22,521 bases of DNA from a virus: positions 1 to 22,521 of IMG/VR virus record IMGVR_UViG_3300033151_000135. One strand, written 5' to 3'. Each line of letters begins with the position of its first letter. Position 1 is the stretch's first letter. This document shows positions 13,168 through 21,756 of the stretch, one piece after another. The notes under the pieces were generated by a model that saw only the letters and a list, made by a program, of their open reading frames with translations, did no database searches and had not been told where the DNA came from. Made by a program: the position numbers and the translations under genes.

Positions 13168-14562
13168 ATGAAAAACACTTTTCACAGCGTATGGCTTACT
13201 GCATACGCAAACGATAATGACGCACTGATCCCCGAAGTCTGGGCGCAGGAAGCATTGTTATTCCTTGAGAATAGCCTTGTTGCTGCAAATCTCGTTCACC
13301 GTGATTTCGAAGACGAAATTGCTGAATTTGGTGACGTTGTTAACACTCATCGTCCGGATGGCTTCACCGCCAAACGCAAGACCGATGCTGATGATGTCAC
13401 TGTTCAGGACGCAAGTGTTACTAATGTACCTGTGAAGCTCGACCAGCACTGGCACACTTCGTTCAAAATCAAGGACGGGGAACAGTCCAAGAGCTTCAAG
13501 GACTTGGCCAGGTTGCACCTGTATCCGGCTGTTGCGTCAATCGCCCAGGCTATTGATGAACTGGTTCTGATGCAGGCTTATCGCTTCATTCCTTCTGGGA
13601 ACGTAGTTGGTAAGCTCGGAACTGCTGTCAGCAAAAGCACTCTCACTGCCGCCAAGGCACTCATGAGCCGGAATAAGGCTCCTGTGGCTGGACGTAACCT
13701 CATTGTTGGTCCTACCATGGAGGGGTCATTCCTTGACATTGATGACTTTACCAACGCCAACACTGTTGGTGATGACGGTACCGCTCTGCGTACTGGTAAC
13801 TTGGGACAGAAGATCGGCTTTGAAGTCTTCATGGACCAGAACGCTCCTGAAGTAGCCGTTGGTAGCACTATCCTCTCCGGTCTCGTCAACAATGGTGCTG
13901 GCTATCCTGCTGGTACTGTGACTATGACCGTTGATGGTGGCGTTAATGCTATCGCTGGCTCGTGGATGACTGTCGCTGGTGACATGACTCCGCATAAGAT
14001 CACTGCTCACACTGGTACTCCTGCAACTAGCATTACTTTTAGTCCTGGACTGACTACTGCGGTAGTTGATAATGCAGCGGTCACTTACTACACTCCTGGC
14101 GCAATTGACAATGTTGCGGATTACGCTGCTGGCTACACCAAGGAACTGGTTGTTGACGGTTTCTCGGTTGCTCCTAAGAAGGGCCAGTTGGTTGACTTCG
14201 GTGCTGCTGTTGCTCCGACTCTCGCTAATACTCACGGCATCCTGACTGGTGCGACTACTACTAGCATCTTGCTTGACCGTGCTACTAGTGCTGCGTTGGT
14301 TGATAACTCGCTCGTGGGTGTTGGCCCCGCTGGTAACTACGGGATGGCATTCAACAGAGAGGCCATTTCCTTGGTAACTCGGCCTCTTGCCCTTCCGCCG
14401 ACTGGTGTGGGTGCGATGTCCTCGGTTGTGAATTATAACGGCCTTTCCATTCGTGTCGTCATGACTTACACCGGTACTGGACAGGCTCTGCTGGTTACCG
14501 TAGACGTCTTGGGTGGCATTGAAGTTCTTGATGCTAACCTTGGTTGTCTGGTTCTTGGATAG
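13168..14562 (+). CDS. Major capsid protein, P22 coat-like (464 aa)
   Basis: The first 200 residues carry the P22 coat family pattern: NDALIPEVWAQEALLFLENS, LVHRDFEDEIAEFGDVVNTHRP, FTAKRKTDADDVTVQDAS, KDGEQSKSFKDLARLHLYPA. The HK97-type fold of this family builds the icosahedral shell. Length is 464 against 430 in P22, with a Gly/Thr-rich beta region (about 230-320) that may be the insertion domain. TAGGAG eight bases before ATG 13168 fixes the start. The first 14 residues, MKNTFHSVWLTAYA, are an extension in front of the usual beginning and share WLTxY with two other virion proteins. Codon choice is strongly biased, as expected for a highly expressed gene. Confidence 0.92.
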   Translation: MKNTFHSVWLTAYANDNDALIPEVWAQEALLFLENSLVAANLVHRDFEDEIAEFGDVVNTHRPDGFTAKRKTDADDVTVQDASVTNVPVKLDQHWHTSFKIKDGEQSKSFKDLARLHLYPAVASIAQAIDELVLMQAYRFIPSGNVVGKLGTAVSKSTLTAAKALMSRNKAPVAGRNLIVGPTMEGSFLDIDDFTNANTVGDDGTALRTGNLGQKIGFEVFMDQNAPEVAVGSTILSGLVNNGAGYPAGTVTMTVDGGVNAIAGSWMTVAGDMTPHKITAHTGTPATSITFSPGLTTAVVDNAAVTYYTPGAIDNVADYAAGYTKELVVDGFSVAPKKGQLVDFGAAVAPTLANTHGILTGATTTSILLDRATSAALVDNSLVGVGPAGNYGMAFNREAISLVTRPLALPPTGVGAMSSVVNYNGLSIRVVMTYTGTGQALLVTVDVLGGIEVLDANLGCLVLG

Positions 14563-14571
14563 TCTCTTAGT

Positions 14572-14593
14572 GGGGAGGGCTTCGGCCCTCCCC
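14572..14593 (+). terminator. UUCG-loop hairpin after the capsid gene (processing/attenuation)
   Basis: GGGGAGGGC (14572-14580), loop TTCG, and GCCCTCCCC (14585-14593) form a perfect 9-bp stem closed by the exceptionally stable cUUCGg tetraloop, nine bases after the capsid stop. No U run follows and the next ribosome binding site (AGGGG, 14596) is adjacent, so it is more likely a 3'-end stabiliser or partial terminator than a full stop. Confidence 0.75.
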
Positions 14594-14606
14594 ATAGGGG
14601 TTAATG

Positions 14607-15068
14607 ATGACTTTTAGAAATGTCCTTAGACAAGTCCGCCCAATCCTTTACCGTCTCAAGCGGAACTATGGATTGCCAATGTACATTAGGTACACTGACA
14701 CTCCTGATAGTTTTAATTACGAGACAGGTGAAATAGTACGTGATCTTACAGAAGTGTACGTTCGTCGTGGCATTCTACTTCCAGTAGACATAAAACGAAT
14801 CTTTGCCTATGACCTAGCGTACATTGCTGCAGGGAAGAACTTCACATATGGTGGGTTCTTTGATAAGGCGACTCGGATGGTTATCATTGATGCCAAGGAT
14901 CTACCTACTGGATTCATAATCACAAGGAACATGTACATTAACTTTCAGTCAAGACGTTACGAGATCAAGGACACAAAACAAATTCCAGAAGATGGAGTTG
15001 ACGGTTATGGTTGGTTACTTCAAGTACATGCAGTCACAAGTTCAGCGGATCACGTGGTGACGCCATGA
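14607..15068 (+). CDS. Head completion / connector protein, putative (153 aa)
   Basis: The 153-residue product is basic at the start (RQVRPILYRLKRNYG) and then mostly beta (YIRYTDTPDSFNYETGEIVRD; INFQSRRYEIKDTKQ). Position between the capsid and tail genes and the small beta fold fit a head-closure or joining protein of the HK97 gp10/SPP1 gp16 kind, but I do not see a diagnostic motif. ATG 14607 is favoured over 14604 because AGGGG then lies six bases upstream. It overlaps the next gene by ATGA. Confidence 0.6.
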   Translation: MTFRNVLRQVRPILYRLKRNYGLPMYIRYTDTPDSFNYETGEIVRDLTEVYVRRGILLPVDIKRIFAYDLAYIAAGKNFTYGGFFDKATRMVIIDAKDLPTGFIITRNMYINFQSRRYEIKDTKQIPEDGVDGYGWLLQVHAVTSSADHVVTP

Positions 15069-15538
15069 TGAGACACTGGCCTAGATGGATACTTGCCTCC
15101 ATACAAAAACATTTTGATGACCGTAGAGATGGCCTAAAACTATTTGTGGAAGGCACCTACCGTAACACATCAGAAGACGCAAATTTCATTGAACTGCGTG
15201 TAGATGGACCTAGCCTAACTGAAATAAGTAAAGACTGGTGGAAGATCTATGTTGAAGTGAACATCTTGGTTCAAGCAACAATGTCAGACACTGACTTCCA
15301 CAAGATATACACAGATGTTGGAACTGTTTTAGCTGCCTTCACCAACATCGAACTATTCAAGTACGGAACGGAAAGTTACGACAATGGCTCACAATTTGGT
15401 TGCCTGCGATTACTGTCTGATGCTCGGGGAAAACAGCCAGTTCGCATTTATAATTTTGGCCAAGTCGAAACAAGTATTCCGCTTATGCAGTCTACGCTCG
15501 AAGGCCATTACGTCACTAACTTAGAGGAGGGCATTTAG
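15065..15538 (+). CDS. Tail terminator / completion protein, putative (157 aa)
   Basis: Starts with the ATGA overlap at 15065 (a further upstream in-frame ATG at 15011 would lie inside the preceding gene). The product is alpha/beta: a leading helix MMRHWPRWILASIQKHFDD, then GLKLFVEGTYRNTSEDANFIE and ELRVDGPSLTEISKDWWK. Gene position between head completion and tail tube is that of tail terminators, which cap the tail at the head-proximal end. The assignment depends on synteny. Confidence 0.6.
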   Translation: MMRHWPRWILASIQKHFDDRRDGLKLFVEGTYRNTSEDANFIELRVDGPSLTEISKDWWKIYVEVNILVQATMSDTDFHKIYTDVGTVLAAFTNIELFKYGTESYDNGSQFGCLRLLSDARGKQPVRIYNFGQVETSIPLMQSTLEGHYVTNLEEGI

Positions 15539-16078
15539 ATGCTCATGATGAAAAGGTCAAGAGTCTGGCTGACTACTTACGCACAGATTGACCTCAAGTA
15601 TGCAACCATCGAGATCTTAGATGGTACGGCCACTCCGAATTCGATTGAGATCAAAATCGGAGAGGGTAATTTTAATTACACAGAAGCTAAGAACATTGAT
15701 TACACGCTTGATAGGGGTGTTCTTGATGACGTGCGTGAAGGGGACCAGATTCCAATTAATGTGTCTACTGTCTTCACGTGGGAGTACCTCAAGGGTGCCA
15801 CTGGTAGCGGTGTCCCGACTGTAGAAGATGCCTTGAAAAAACGCGGAGAAGCTGCCGCTTGGGTGTCTACAGATGCAGATGCATGTCGCCCGTATGCTGT
15901 TGATCTGCGTATCAACTATGCACCTCAGCCTTCAACTTGTGGCGATAGAGAAGTAATCTTGCTTCCGGATTTCAGGGTCGAGAACTTTGACCATGACCTT
16001 CGGGCTGGCACTGTAACTTTCAGTGGCAAGTGTAACGTCACTGACGCTACCATAACGCGTTCAAATCAGTCTAGCTAA
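15539..16078 (+). CDS. Major tail tube protein, putative (179 aa)
   Basis: The 179-residue, beta-rich product starts MLMMKRSRVWLTTYAQIDLK, followed by ATIEILDGTATPNSIEIKIG and a VSTVFTWEYLKG segment; C110-range Cys residues (DACRPY, PSTCGDRE, GKCNVT) are present. Length, beta pattern and position directly before the tail chaperone pair and tape measure fit a siphovirus tail tube subunit that polymerises around the tape measure. GAGGAGG eight bases upstream supports ATG 15539. The WLTxY N-terminal segment links it to scaffold and capsid. Confidence 0.72.
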   Translation: MLMMKRSRVWLTTYAQIDLKYATIEILDGTATPNSIEIKIGEGNFNYTEAKNIDYTLDRGVLDDVREGDQIPINVSTVFTWEYLKGATGSGVPTVEDALKKRGEAAAWVSTDADACRPYAVDLRINYAPQPSTCGDREVILLPDFRVENFDHDLRAGTVTFSGKCNVTDATITRSNQSS

Positions 16079-16096
16079 CCATTAACCAGTAACCTA

Positions 16097-16116
16097 CTTG
16101 TCGGTGTGTAGACAAG
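16097..16116 (+). other. Weak hairpin between tail tube and tail chaperone genes
   Basis: CTTGTC (16097-16102) and GACAAG (16111-16116) pair with an 8-base loop in the 58-base gap after the tail tube stop. No U run follows. It may help set transcript levels after a highly expressed gene. Confidence 0.4.
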
Positions 16117-16136
16117 GACTTTAAGGAGAATTCAAA

Positions 16137-16667
16137 ATGCGTATTAACGGTAAGAATCTCGATGGACCTGTTCCTCTCGTAGTTGTAATTCCTCGTGCTA
16201 ATGGCAATGTAGTCTTCAAAGCTAAAGCTGTCCAAGACTACAGTGATTTTGATGCCCTTTGTCCCAAGCCAGAGGCTCCGCAAATAATGCGGCCAGGTGG
16301 TGCCACATCTGTTGATGTTACAGACAAAGACTACCTTGCAGCTATGGGTGAGTATTCTACCAAAAAGGTTGATTGGATTATCCTTGAGTCCTTGTCTGCC
16401 ACTGATGACTTAGAGTGGGAGACTGTTGTTAAGAGTGAACCGGACACGTGGGGAAACTACGAAAAGGAATTGACTGTTGCTGGCTTCCTAGATTCTGAGC
16501 AGCAAAAGATTGTTGGAATAGTCGTTGACATCAATGGATTAAATGAGTCTCTCATTGAGGAGGCGACCAAAGGTTTTTTAGCTTCTCAGCAGGAAGCGCG
16601 AGAAAAAGAATCATCCCAGGTTTCAGAACAGAACGGTACGCAATCTGGCGCGCCTGCGAACGAATAG
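16137..16667 (+). CDS. Tail assembly chaperone, short form (gpG-like, 176 aa)
   Basis: The product lies between tail tube and tape measure, as lambda gpG does, and like it keeps the tape measure protein soluble before tube polymerisation. The sequence is mixed (AKAVQDYSDFDALCPKPEAP, DYLAAMGEYSTKKVDWIILESL) with a Gln/Glu/Ser-rich C-terminal tail after the slippery site (SQQEAREKESSQVSEQNG). AAGGAG seven to eight bases before ATG 16137 sets the start. The reading frame contains the T TTT TTA site from which the longer form is made. Confidence 0.8.
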   Translation: MRINGKNLDGPVPLVVVIPRANGNVVFKAKAVQDYSDFDALCPKPEAPQIMRPGGATSVDVTDKDYLAAMGEYSTKKVDWIILESLSATDDLEWETVVKSEPDTWGNYEKELTVAGFLDSEQQKIVGIVVDINGLNESLIEEATKGFLASQQEAREKESSQVSEQNGTQSGAPANE

Positions 16668-16792
16668 GAACATTGCCACCTCAAGTGTCGTCTGCGTGGG
16701 ACGACAATAGTGGTTGGTCACATGCAATGATAATTGCTTACAGCCAACTAAGAGAATACGAGGATGCAGAAAGATGTTCACCACCGATGTAG
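16137..16792 (+). CDS. Tail assembly chaperone, -1 frameshift fusion (gpGT-like, 218 aa)
   Basis: The -1 frame is open from 16559 to the TAG at 16790-16792. If ribosomes slip at 16574-16580, 148 residues of the short form are joined to 70 new ones. The added part includes RYAIWRACERIGTLPP, VSSAWDDNSGWSHAMI and IAYSQLREYEDAE, which has the look of the T domain in phage tail chaperones. Gene order is that of lambda G/GT. The first base in the new frame is 16580. Coordinates given here are the outer limits; translation is not continuous in one frame. Confidence 0.85.
16574..16580 (+). promoter_or_regulatory. -1 frameshift slippery heptamer T TTT TTA
   Basis: In the chaperone frame codons read GGT TTT TTA, giving the classical X-XXY-YYZ heptamer with X=Y=T and Z=A. 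A 5-bp stem (GCTTC 16581-16585 with GAAGC 16593-16597) follows without spacer, so its help in pausing is uncertain. No other heptamer in the 16559-16664 overlap fits the rule. Confidence 0.85.
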
Positions 16793-17298
16793 TCTGGCAA
16801 CCTTTCAAAGTAGATGCCGAGAGATACAAGCGTAGCGTCAGGGCGGCCATGCACCGTCTCTGGCGCGATGCGCTTGGAGAATTTGTTACTGCAATAGTCT
16901 TTGATGATTTAATCGGTGTAGATACAGGCGAGTCTGCTGCAACCCTACATGATGTAGCTGTTGAAGCAAGAATCTGGGGTGCAGTAAAGAATGTTATTAG
17001 GTTGAAAAGAAAAAGAATCAAGGCACGTGGAGTAAAAAGTGCCAGTGGTTCTTATGATAGGAGTAGGTATAGAAGCATCAAGACGGGTATGGAAGTTTCA
17101 GATGGGGCTACAACCATCAAAAGTTATGGTATGGATTTTTCGTTCTCATTTAAGATAGTAACATTCCAATGGTACTACCATGAGGTTCTTGGTGGCGAAG
17201 GTTGGAACGCTTTAGAAATAGCTGGTTCACGAATGATAAATTTCATCAACGAACATTCTGAAAGTTACATGCCAGATATTTCAGAATTAATTCGATAG
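16774..17298 (+). CDS. Minor tail-associated protein, function unknown (174 aa)
   Basis: ATG 16774 is chosen because it lies 10 bases past GAGG and near the end of the overlapping frameshift product (overlap to 16792); a longer in-frame start at 16714 would sit fully inside that product. The protein is basic in the middle (RLKRKRIKARGVKSASGSYDRSRY) with aromatic beta-rich sequence later (SFSFKIVTFQWYYHEVLGGEGW). I do not recognise a named family. Position between tail chaperone and tape measure suggests a tail assembly or HK97 gp10-like role. It lies 9 bases before the tape measure gene. Confidence 0.65.
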   Translation: MFTTDVVWQPFKVDAERYKRSVRAAMHRLWRDALGEFVTAIVFDDLIGVDTGESAATLHDVAVEARIWGAVKNVIRLKRKRIKARGVKSASGSYDRSRYRSIKTGMEVSDGATTIKSYGMDFSFSFKIVTFQWYYHEVLGGEGWNALEIAGSRMINFINEHSESYMPDISELIR

Positions 17299-17307
17299 GA
17301 GATACTG

Positions 17308-20300
17308 ATGCCAACAAAAGTAACAGACATCAAACTTAAAGTATCAGGGCTAGGTGACCTTGAAAGACTTGTCGGTACCAGTGCTAAATATGTACAAGTA
17401 CAAAAGTTACTTGAGAATGAACTCAAAAAAGCCAATGCAACAAGTTCAAAATATCTATCAACAGTAAAATTAGTATTGGGTATTGGTGAGAGACTTGAAA
17501 TACAAACTAAGAAAACAGAAGAAGGCATTACAAAACAAACTGCCGCGTTGCAGATTAATATTGCAGCAAAAGAAAAAGCGGCTGCTGCTGCAAAGAAACT
17601 AGCAATATCAGAATCAGAAGCCGCCTCAAAGATGGCAGCAACTGCAGCAGCAATGTCATCAAAAACAGCACAGCGTGTTGGTGCGCGCCTCACACGCGTA
17701 ACATCTACAGAAGGTGGCACAGTTGATGAAATAACACGTCTCAAAGAATCTATTTCTGCAGTAAGAGAGTATGTAAAAGTTAATGAGATAAGTTACGCCA
17801 AAGTCGAACAAATCAGGAAACGGGTTGCAGAAGGGGATATTAGACAGTATGATAAACAGGATGCGGCATTACAGAAACATTTACAGGCGGTAAAGAAGGC
17901 AAACGATCAACTTGGTGCGTCAGGAAGAAAGTTAGCAGCCCAACGCACTAGGCTACATGCGCAGGCAATTGCAGAAGATAGGCGGCTGAATGCTGTCCGT
18001 GCAACATTACACGCTCAGGCAATTGCAGAGGATAGGAAACGACAAGCATCATCAGCGGCACTTGTGGCACAACGTAAGCACGAAGCCGCTGCACTATTAG
18101 CATTGCAAGCACGTACAAAAGCGTTGTCTGTAAGCGGTGGTGCGGCAAAAGCAGATGTAATCAGCTACCATGCACAGATAACTAAATTGCGTGAATATGT
18201 TAGAGCAAATAAGATCAGTGCGGAGGACATCAACAGAATATGGGGCAGGGTTAAAGACGGAAACATTCGGACATATGGTAGAGTGTTAGATGGCTTGCAA
18301 TCTAAGATGTACAAACTACAGAATGCTACAGCCTTGTCAACTACAAAAGCCAAGAAGCACGTTGAGTCACTAATATTATCTTGGAAGAATATGTCACGGC
18401 TCATAGTTGCCCAGTTGGTGCGTCGAGCGATTAGTTCATTCTTAATTTCAATGCGTAGGGCTATTGATGAAACTAGACAATTTAGCATGGCAATTGCTGA
18501 ATTGCGTACAATATCCCAGAGTGCACAATTGTCACAAGAGCAGTGGCGAGAAGGCATATTGTCTTTATCAGATGCCTTTGGCTTCACAGCCTTAGATCAA
18601 GCAGAAGCTGCATACCAAACACTTTCTAACCAGGTGGCAGAAGGCGCAAAGACTTTTGAATTCTTAGCCGAAGCAAATAAGTTTGCTGTGACAGCAGCAA
18701 CAGACTCCGCAACAGCGGTCAATTTGCTTACTGCAGCCATTAACTCTTTTGGCATGACGACTAATGACACTGAGCATATTGCAGCCGTACTGTTTAAGAC
18801 TATTGAACAGGGGCGTGTACGTGCGAGTGAGATGGCTAACAGTCTTGGTGATGTTGGTATCTTGGCGCATCAGCTTGGTGTGACTCTTGAAGAACTTACT
18901 GCCACTATCTCAACGCTAACAATCAACGGTGTCAAATACAATAAGGCGTCGACACAGCTTCGTGGCATAATGATCAAACTCATCAAGCCCACTAAAGAAA
19001 TGAAAAAGTTCTTTAGAGAACTTGGTGTTGCTACTGGCGAGCAAGCCATCCAAGTGTATGGACTATCTGGGTTCTTGGCAGAAATGGCAAAGAGAACTAA
19101 AGGCTCAACAACTGAACTTGGTAAGCTCATCAATAGGGTACGAGGCATTTCTGGTGCACTAGCCCTTACTGGCAATGGCTTTGAAACATTCCAAAAGAAC
19201 TTAGCACTTAACATCAAGAGTATGGAATCCTACAAACAGGCAGCTAAGGATGCTTTTGACAATGTTGGTCGCAGAGCCACAATCCTGCAACAACGTCTCA
19301 AGAATGTGTTTGTACGTGAGATAGGAGTTAACTTACTAGACGGTATTGTTAAGTTCTCTGAGTCTGTTGGTGGGTTAGATACAGTATTATCTGGGATGAT
19401 AAAGACAATAGCCTCACTGCCAGCAGTATTGGCACTTGCTGGTGCGGCAGTCACATTGTTGACAAGGCGGCTTATTGCAATGGCTGCTGCTAATCCAGCC
19501 GGTGCAATTTTAGTTGGCTTTACACTATTGGCAACTGGAATAACAGCAGCACTCAATAAAATGGTTGACGATATAAATAAGCTTGAGCGTGCAGAGGTAG
19601 CTGCACGCAAGAGAGCTGTGCAACGAGCTAAGAAGCAAGTAATAGCAACACATCGAATATTCTTGCAGAGCGCGATTGCACGAGTTGGGATAACTAGTAG
19701 AGCAATTGCTAGTATGATTGGTGCAGAGAATAAATACTTTGACAAAGTTGCGGCCAATTATGTTAAATTAGACAAAGTGGTAAAGAAGACGTATGCAAGC
19801 ATAATAAAATCAGCAACCAAGGCTCTAAGTAAAATGGACAAAGCCATTGACAAAAGTCGCAGCGCGTTGTCAACGATTGAAAGTGACATTGTTGATTTGG
19901 CATTAGAACAAGTTGAATTTAAGTTTGAGTTAAAATTAAAGGGTCTTGATGATGTTGGCAAACTAAAAGAACTGCGCGCAGAGATTCAGCGTGTACAGAA
20001 AATTGCATCAGAAGAGGCACGTGGTGGGGATACAGCATCAGCCAGTGAAACATTAAAACGAACGCTCACACTTTGGGATAAGATCAGTGACATCAATGAT
20101 AGGATTGCAGAGCGTAAAGAAAAGCAAGAAGAAGACCTACAGAACCTGCAAACAAAAGGTGTGGAGGATGTTGGCAAAGCGAGTGAAAAGCTTGTAAAAA
20201 TTAGAGAAGCTGGCGTAAAGAAAATATTGGACATTGAGAACAAAATATTTATCATACGCCAACAGATTGCTGCGCGTGATGAAGCAAAACGTAGAGGCTT

Positions 20301-21756
20301 AACAACAGATAGGCAAGAGACAGGCAGTTCTCTTGGCTTGCAATTAGCTAAAGCACAAGGCAAACTAGCACAGGCAAGATACTCTCTTGAGGACAAGCTA
20401 ACTGCTGCAGTGACAGCAAGAAATAACATAGAGTTCAAGAACACGGAAGCAAAGCGTGTTGCTAAGCAGTTGATTGAGAAAACCACTGCTGCAGAGATAA
20501 GCCAGAATGATATCATAAAAGAAAAGGATAAGTTAATAGCTGGAATTCAAAAGATGCGCTACGAAATGTTGGCGCAAGAGCGAACACGCTTGCAACTTAT
20601 GGAGAAAGAACGAGCAATATTGCGGGCTAATAGTGCGGAACTTACTGCCTTGGTTGGTAAGACTGCTGGGTATGACGTCACTGGTAAGACTGCTGATGAA
20701 TTATCTGGGCATGCAAAATTACTAGAGCGTCAGCTTGTGTTGGCTAAGCGCATGAATATTGAAGAGAGTGTACGTACCAAAGAGATTAAAGAACAAATTG
20801 CAGCTGTACAAAAATTGGCAACGACAACAGTGCGTACAGATGAATTACAGAAAGCGGCAAAAAATATCCAAATAGGCTTGGAAACTTTCAAAAAGACAGT
20901 GGCTGCACAGAAAGCAGTTGATGTTGAAATAGCAAAGAATCTTGCAGGCCGGCAAGTAACTTCTGAGAGAGAACTTACTGCGTTATTAGCCGCCGTGGCA
21001 AAAGCAAAGGCGAGTGCAATAGGCGATTTACCAGCATTACCAACCTTGGGTACAAGTGAAATAAAAGAAAGAATCAAGGACCTTACTGCCTTAGAAGCAA
21101 TCATCAAGAAAATAAAGCTTGACCCAAAAGCCTTCAAGGATGTGGCAGCAGTTAGCGCAGCGCTAGCACAGCTACAAACTGCTTCGGCGATACCTTTTAA
21201 TGCCAAAGATTTGGTAGTAAGTTTTGGACTACTGCGTGTTAACCTAGAGAACATAAAGAAAATACTCATAGACCAAACGGCTACTGGAAATTTACAGACA
21301 CAGTATGAGGATTTAGCTAAAAAGTATTCAGCGTTGACGGCAAAAATGCTCAAGACTGAGGCAGCAGCAAAAGAAACACAGAAGGCTACAGCAGGAACTG
21401 CTTCTAACTACATAAGCATAGTCAAGAGCATGGAAAGGCTTAACAACTTACTAAATTTTACTAATGTAGATGCTAAAAAGAATTTTGCAACTGGTGGGCA
21501 GGTTGGTCAGGACACTGTGCCAGCAATGCTTAGCCCAGGTGAGTTTGTGATGAATGCTTCAGCTAGTAAACGGTTCTACAGCCAACTACAGACAATGAAC
21601 AACCAGCCTGTGCAACGATTTGCTGATGGTGGCCCAGTGAACAACTACGGTGATTTTAACATCAGCGTACCGTCGAATGGAAATAAGAATCTAGACATTG
21701 TTGCAATAGGCCGTGGGCTACAGAGAGCCATACGTCAAAGGAGTGTAAAACTGTGA
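17308..21756 (+). CDS. Tail tape measure protein (1482 aa)
   Basis: This protein sets tail length and is ejected with the DNA. AGGAG precedes ATG 17308. Residues about 1-340 are coiled-coil rich with two internal duplications. Residues about 390-620 match the TP901-type tape measure core (FSMAIAELRTISQSAQLSQE, TALDQAEAAYQTLSNQVAEG, KFAVTAATDSATAVNLLTAA, GVTLEELTATISTLTINGVK). A hydrophobic stretch at about 690-765 (TIASLPAVLALAGAAVTLLT) probably inserts in the host membrane. Long coiled coils follow. The C-terminus has the typical GGQVGQDTVPAMLSPGEFVM followed by a second FADGGPV. At the usual 1.5 angstrom per residue it predicts a tail of about 220 nm, an estimate by proportionality only. 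Confidence 0.95.
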   Translation: MPTKVTDIKLKVSGLGDLERLVGTSAKYVQVQKLLENELKKANATSSKYLSTVKLVLGIGERLEIQTKKTEEGITKQTAALQINIAAKEKAAAAAKKLAISESEAASKMAATAAAMSSKTAQRVGARLTRVTSTEGGTVDEITRLKESISAVREYVKVNEISYAKVEQIRKRVAEGDIRQYDKQDAALQKHLQAVKKANDQLGASGRKLAAQRTRLHAQAIAEDRRLNAVRATLHAQAIAEDRKRQASSAALVAQRKHEAAALLALQARTKALSVSGGAAKADVISYHAQITKLREYVRANKISAEDINRIWGRVKDGNIRTYGRVLDGLQSKMYKLQNATALSTTKAKKHVESLILSWKNMSRLIVAQLVRRAISSFLISMRRAIDETRQFSMAIAELRTISQSAQLSQEQWREGILSLSDAFGFTALDQAEAAYQTLSNQVAEGAKTFEFLAEANKFAVTAATDSATAVNLLTAAINSFGMTTNDTEHIAAVLFKTIEQGRVRASEMANSLGDVGILAHQLGVTLEELTATISTLTINGVKYNKASTQLRGIMIKLIKPTKEMKKFFRELGVATGEQAIQVYGLSGFLAEMAKRTKGSTTELGKLINRVRGISGALALTGNGFETFQKNLALNIKSMESYKQAAKDAFDNVGRRATILQQRLKNVFVREIGVNLLDGIVKFSESVGGLDTVLSGMIKTIASLPAVLALAGAAVTLLTRRLIAMAAANPAGAILVGFTLLATGITAALNKMVDDINKLERAEVAARKRAVQRAKKQVIATHRIFLQSAIARVGITSRAIASMIGAENKYFDKVAANYVKLDKVVKKTYASIIKSATKALSKMDKAIDKSRSALSTIESDIVDLALEQVEFKFELKLKGLDDVGKLKELRAEIQRVQKIASEEARGGDTASASETLKRTLTLWDKISDINDRIAERKEKQEEDLQNLQTKGVEDVGKASEKLVKIREAGVKKILDIENKIFIIRQQIAARDEAKRRGLTTDRQETGSSLGLQLAKAQGKLAQARYSLEDKLTAAVTARNNIEFKNTEAKRVAKQLIEKTTAAEISQNDIIKEKDKLIAGIQKMRYEMLAQERTRLQLMEKERAILRANSAELTALVGKTAGYDVTGKTADELSGHAKLLERQLVLAKRMNIEESVRTKEIKEQIAAVQKLATTTVRTDELQKAAKNIQIGLETFKKTVAAQKAVDVEIAKNLAGRQVTSERELTALLAAVAKAKASAIGDLPALPTLGTSEIKERIKDLTALEAIIKKIKLDPKAFKDVAAVSAALAQLQTASAIPFNAKDLVVSFGLLRVNLENIKKILIDQTATGNLQTQYEDLAKKYSALTAKMLKTEAAAKETQKATAGTASNYISIVKSMERLNNLLNFTNVDAKKNFATGGQVGQDTVPAMLSPGEFVMNASASKRFYSQLQTMNNQPVQRFADGGPVNNYGDFNISVPSNGNKNLDIVAIGRGLQRAIRQRSVKL
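17953..18036 (+). repeat. Internal duplication in the tape measure gene (LHAQAIAEDR)
   Basis: Bases 17953-17982 and 18007-18036 encode the same ten residues (216-225 and 234-243), 26 of 30 bases identical, period 54 bases. A longer-range duplication of about 31 residues (residues 151-181 and 293-323, both with REYV and a G-[DN]-I-R-x-Y ending) brackets it. Confidence 0.85.

Noticed and set aside
13726-14595. 289-codon leftward open frame antisense to the capsid gene
   Set aside because: Its length follows from the strong codon bias of the capsid gene. It is Ser/Thr/Asn/Arg-rich without any domain and has no promoter or ribosome binding site support.
16714-16773. ATG 16714 as start of the gene before the tape measure
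   Set aside because: It lies inside the frameshift extension, lacks a Shine-Dalgarno, and the 20 added residues look unlike the rest; ATG 16774 fits better.
20730-21353. 207-codon leftward frame inside the tape measure gene, and similar ones at 18165-18587, 19230-19757 and 19986-20516
   Set aside because: They are antisense shadows of a long, Ala/Lys-rich coding region and show Ser/Leu/Ala-rich artefact composition.
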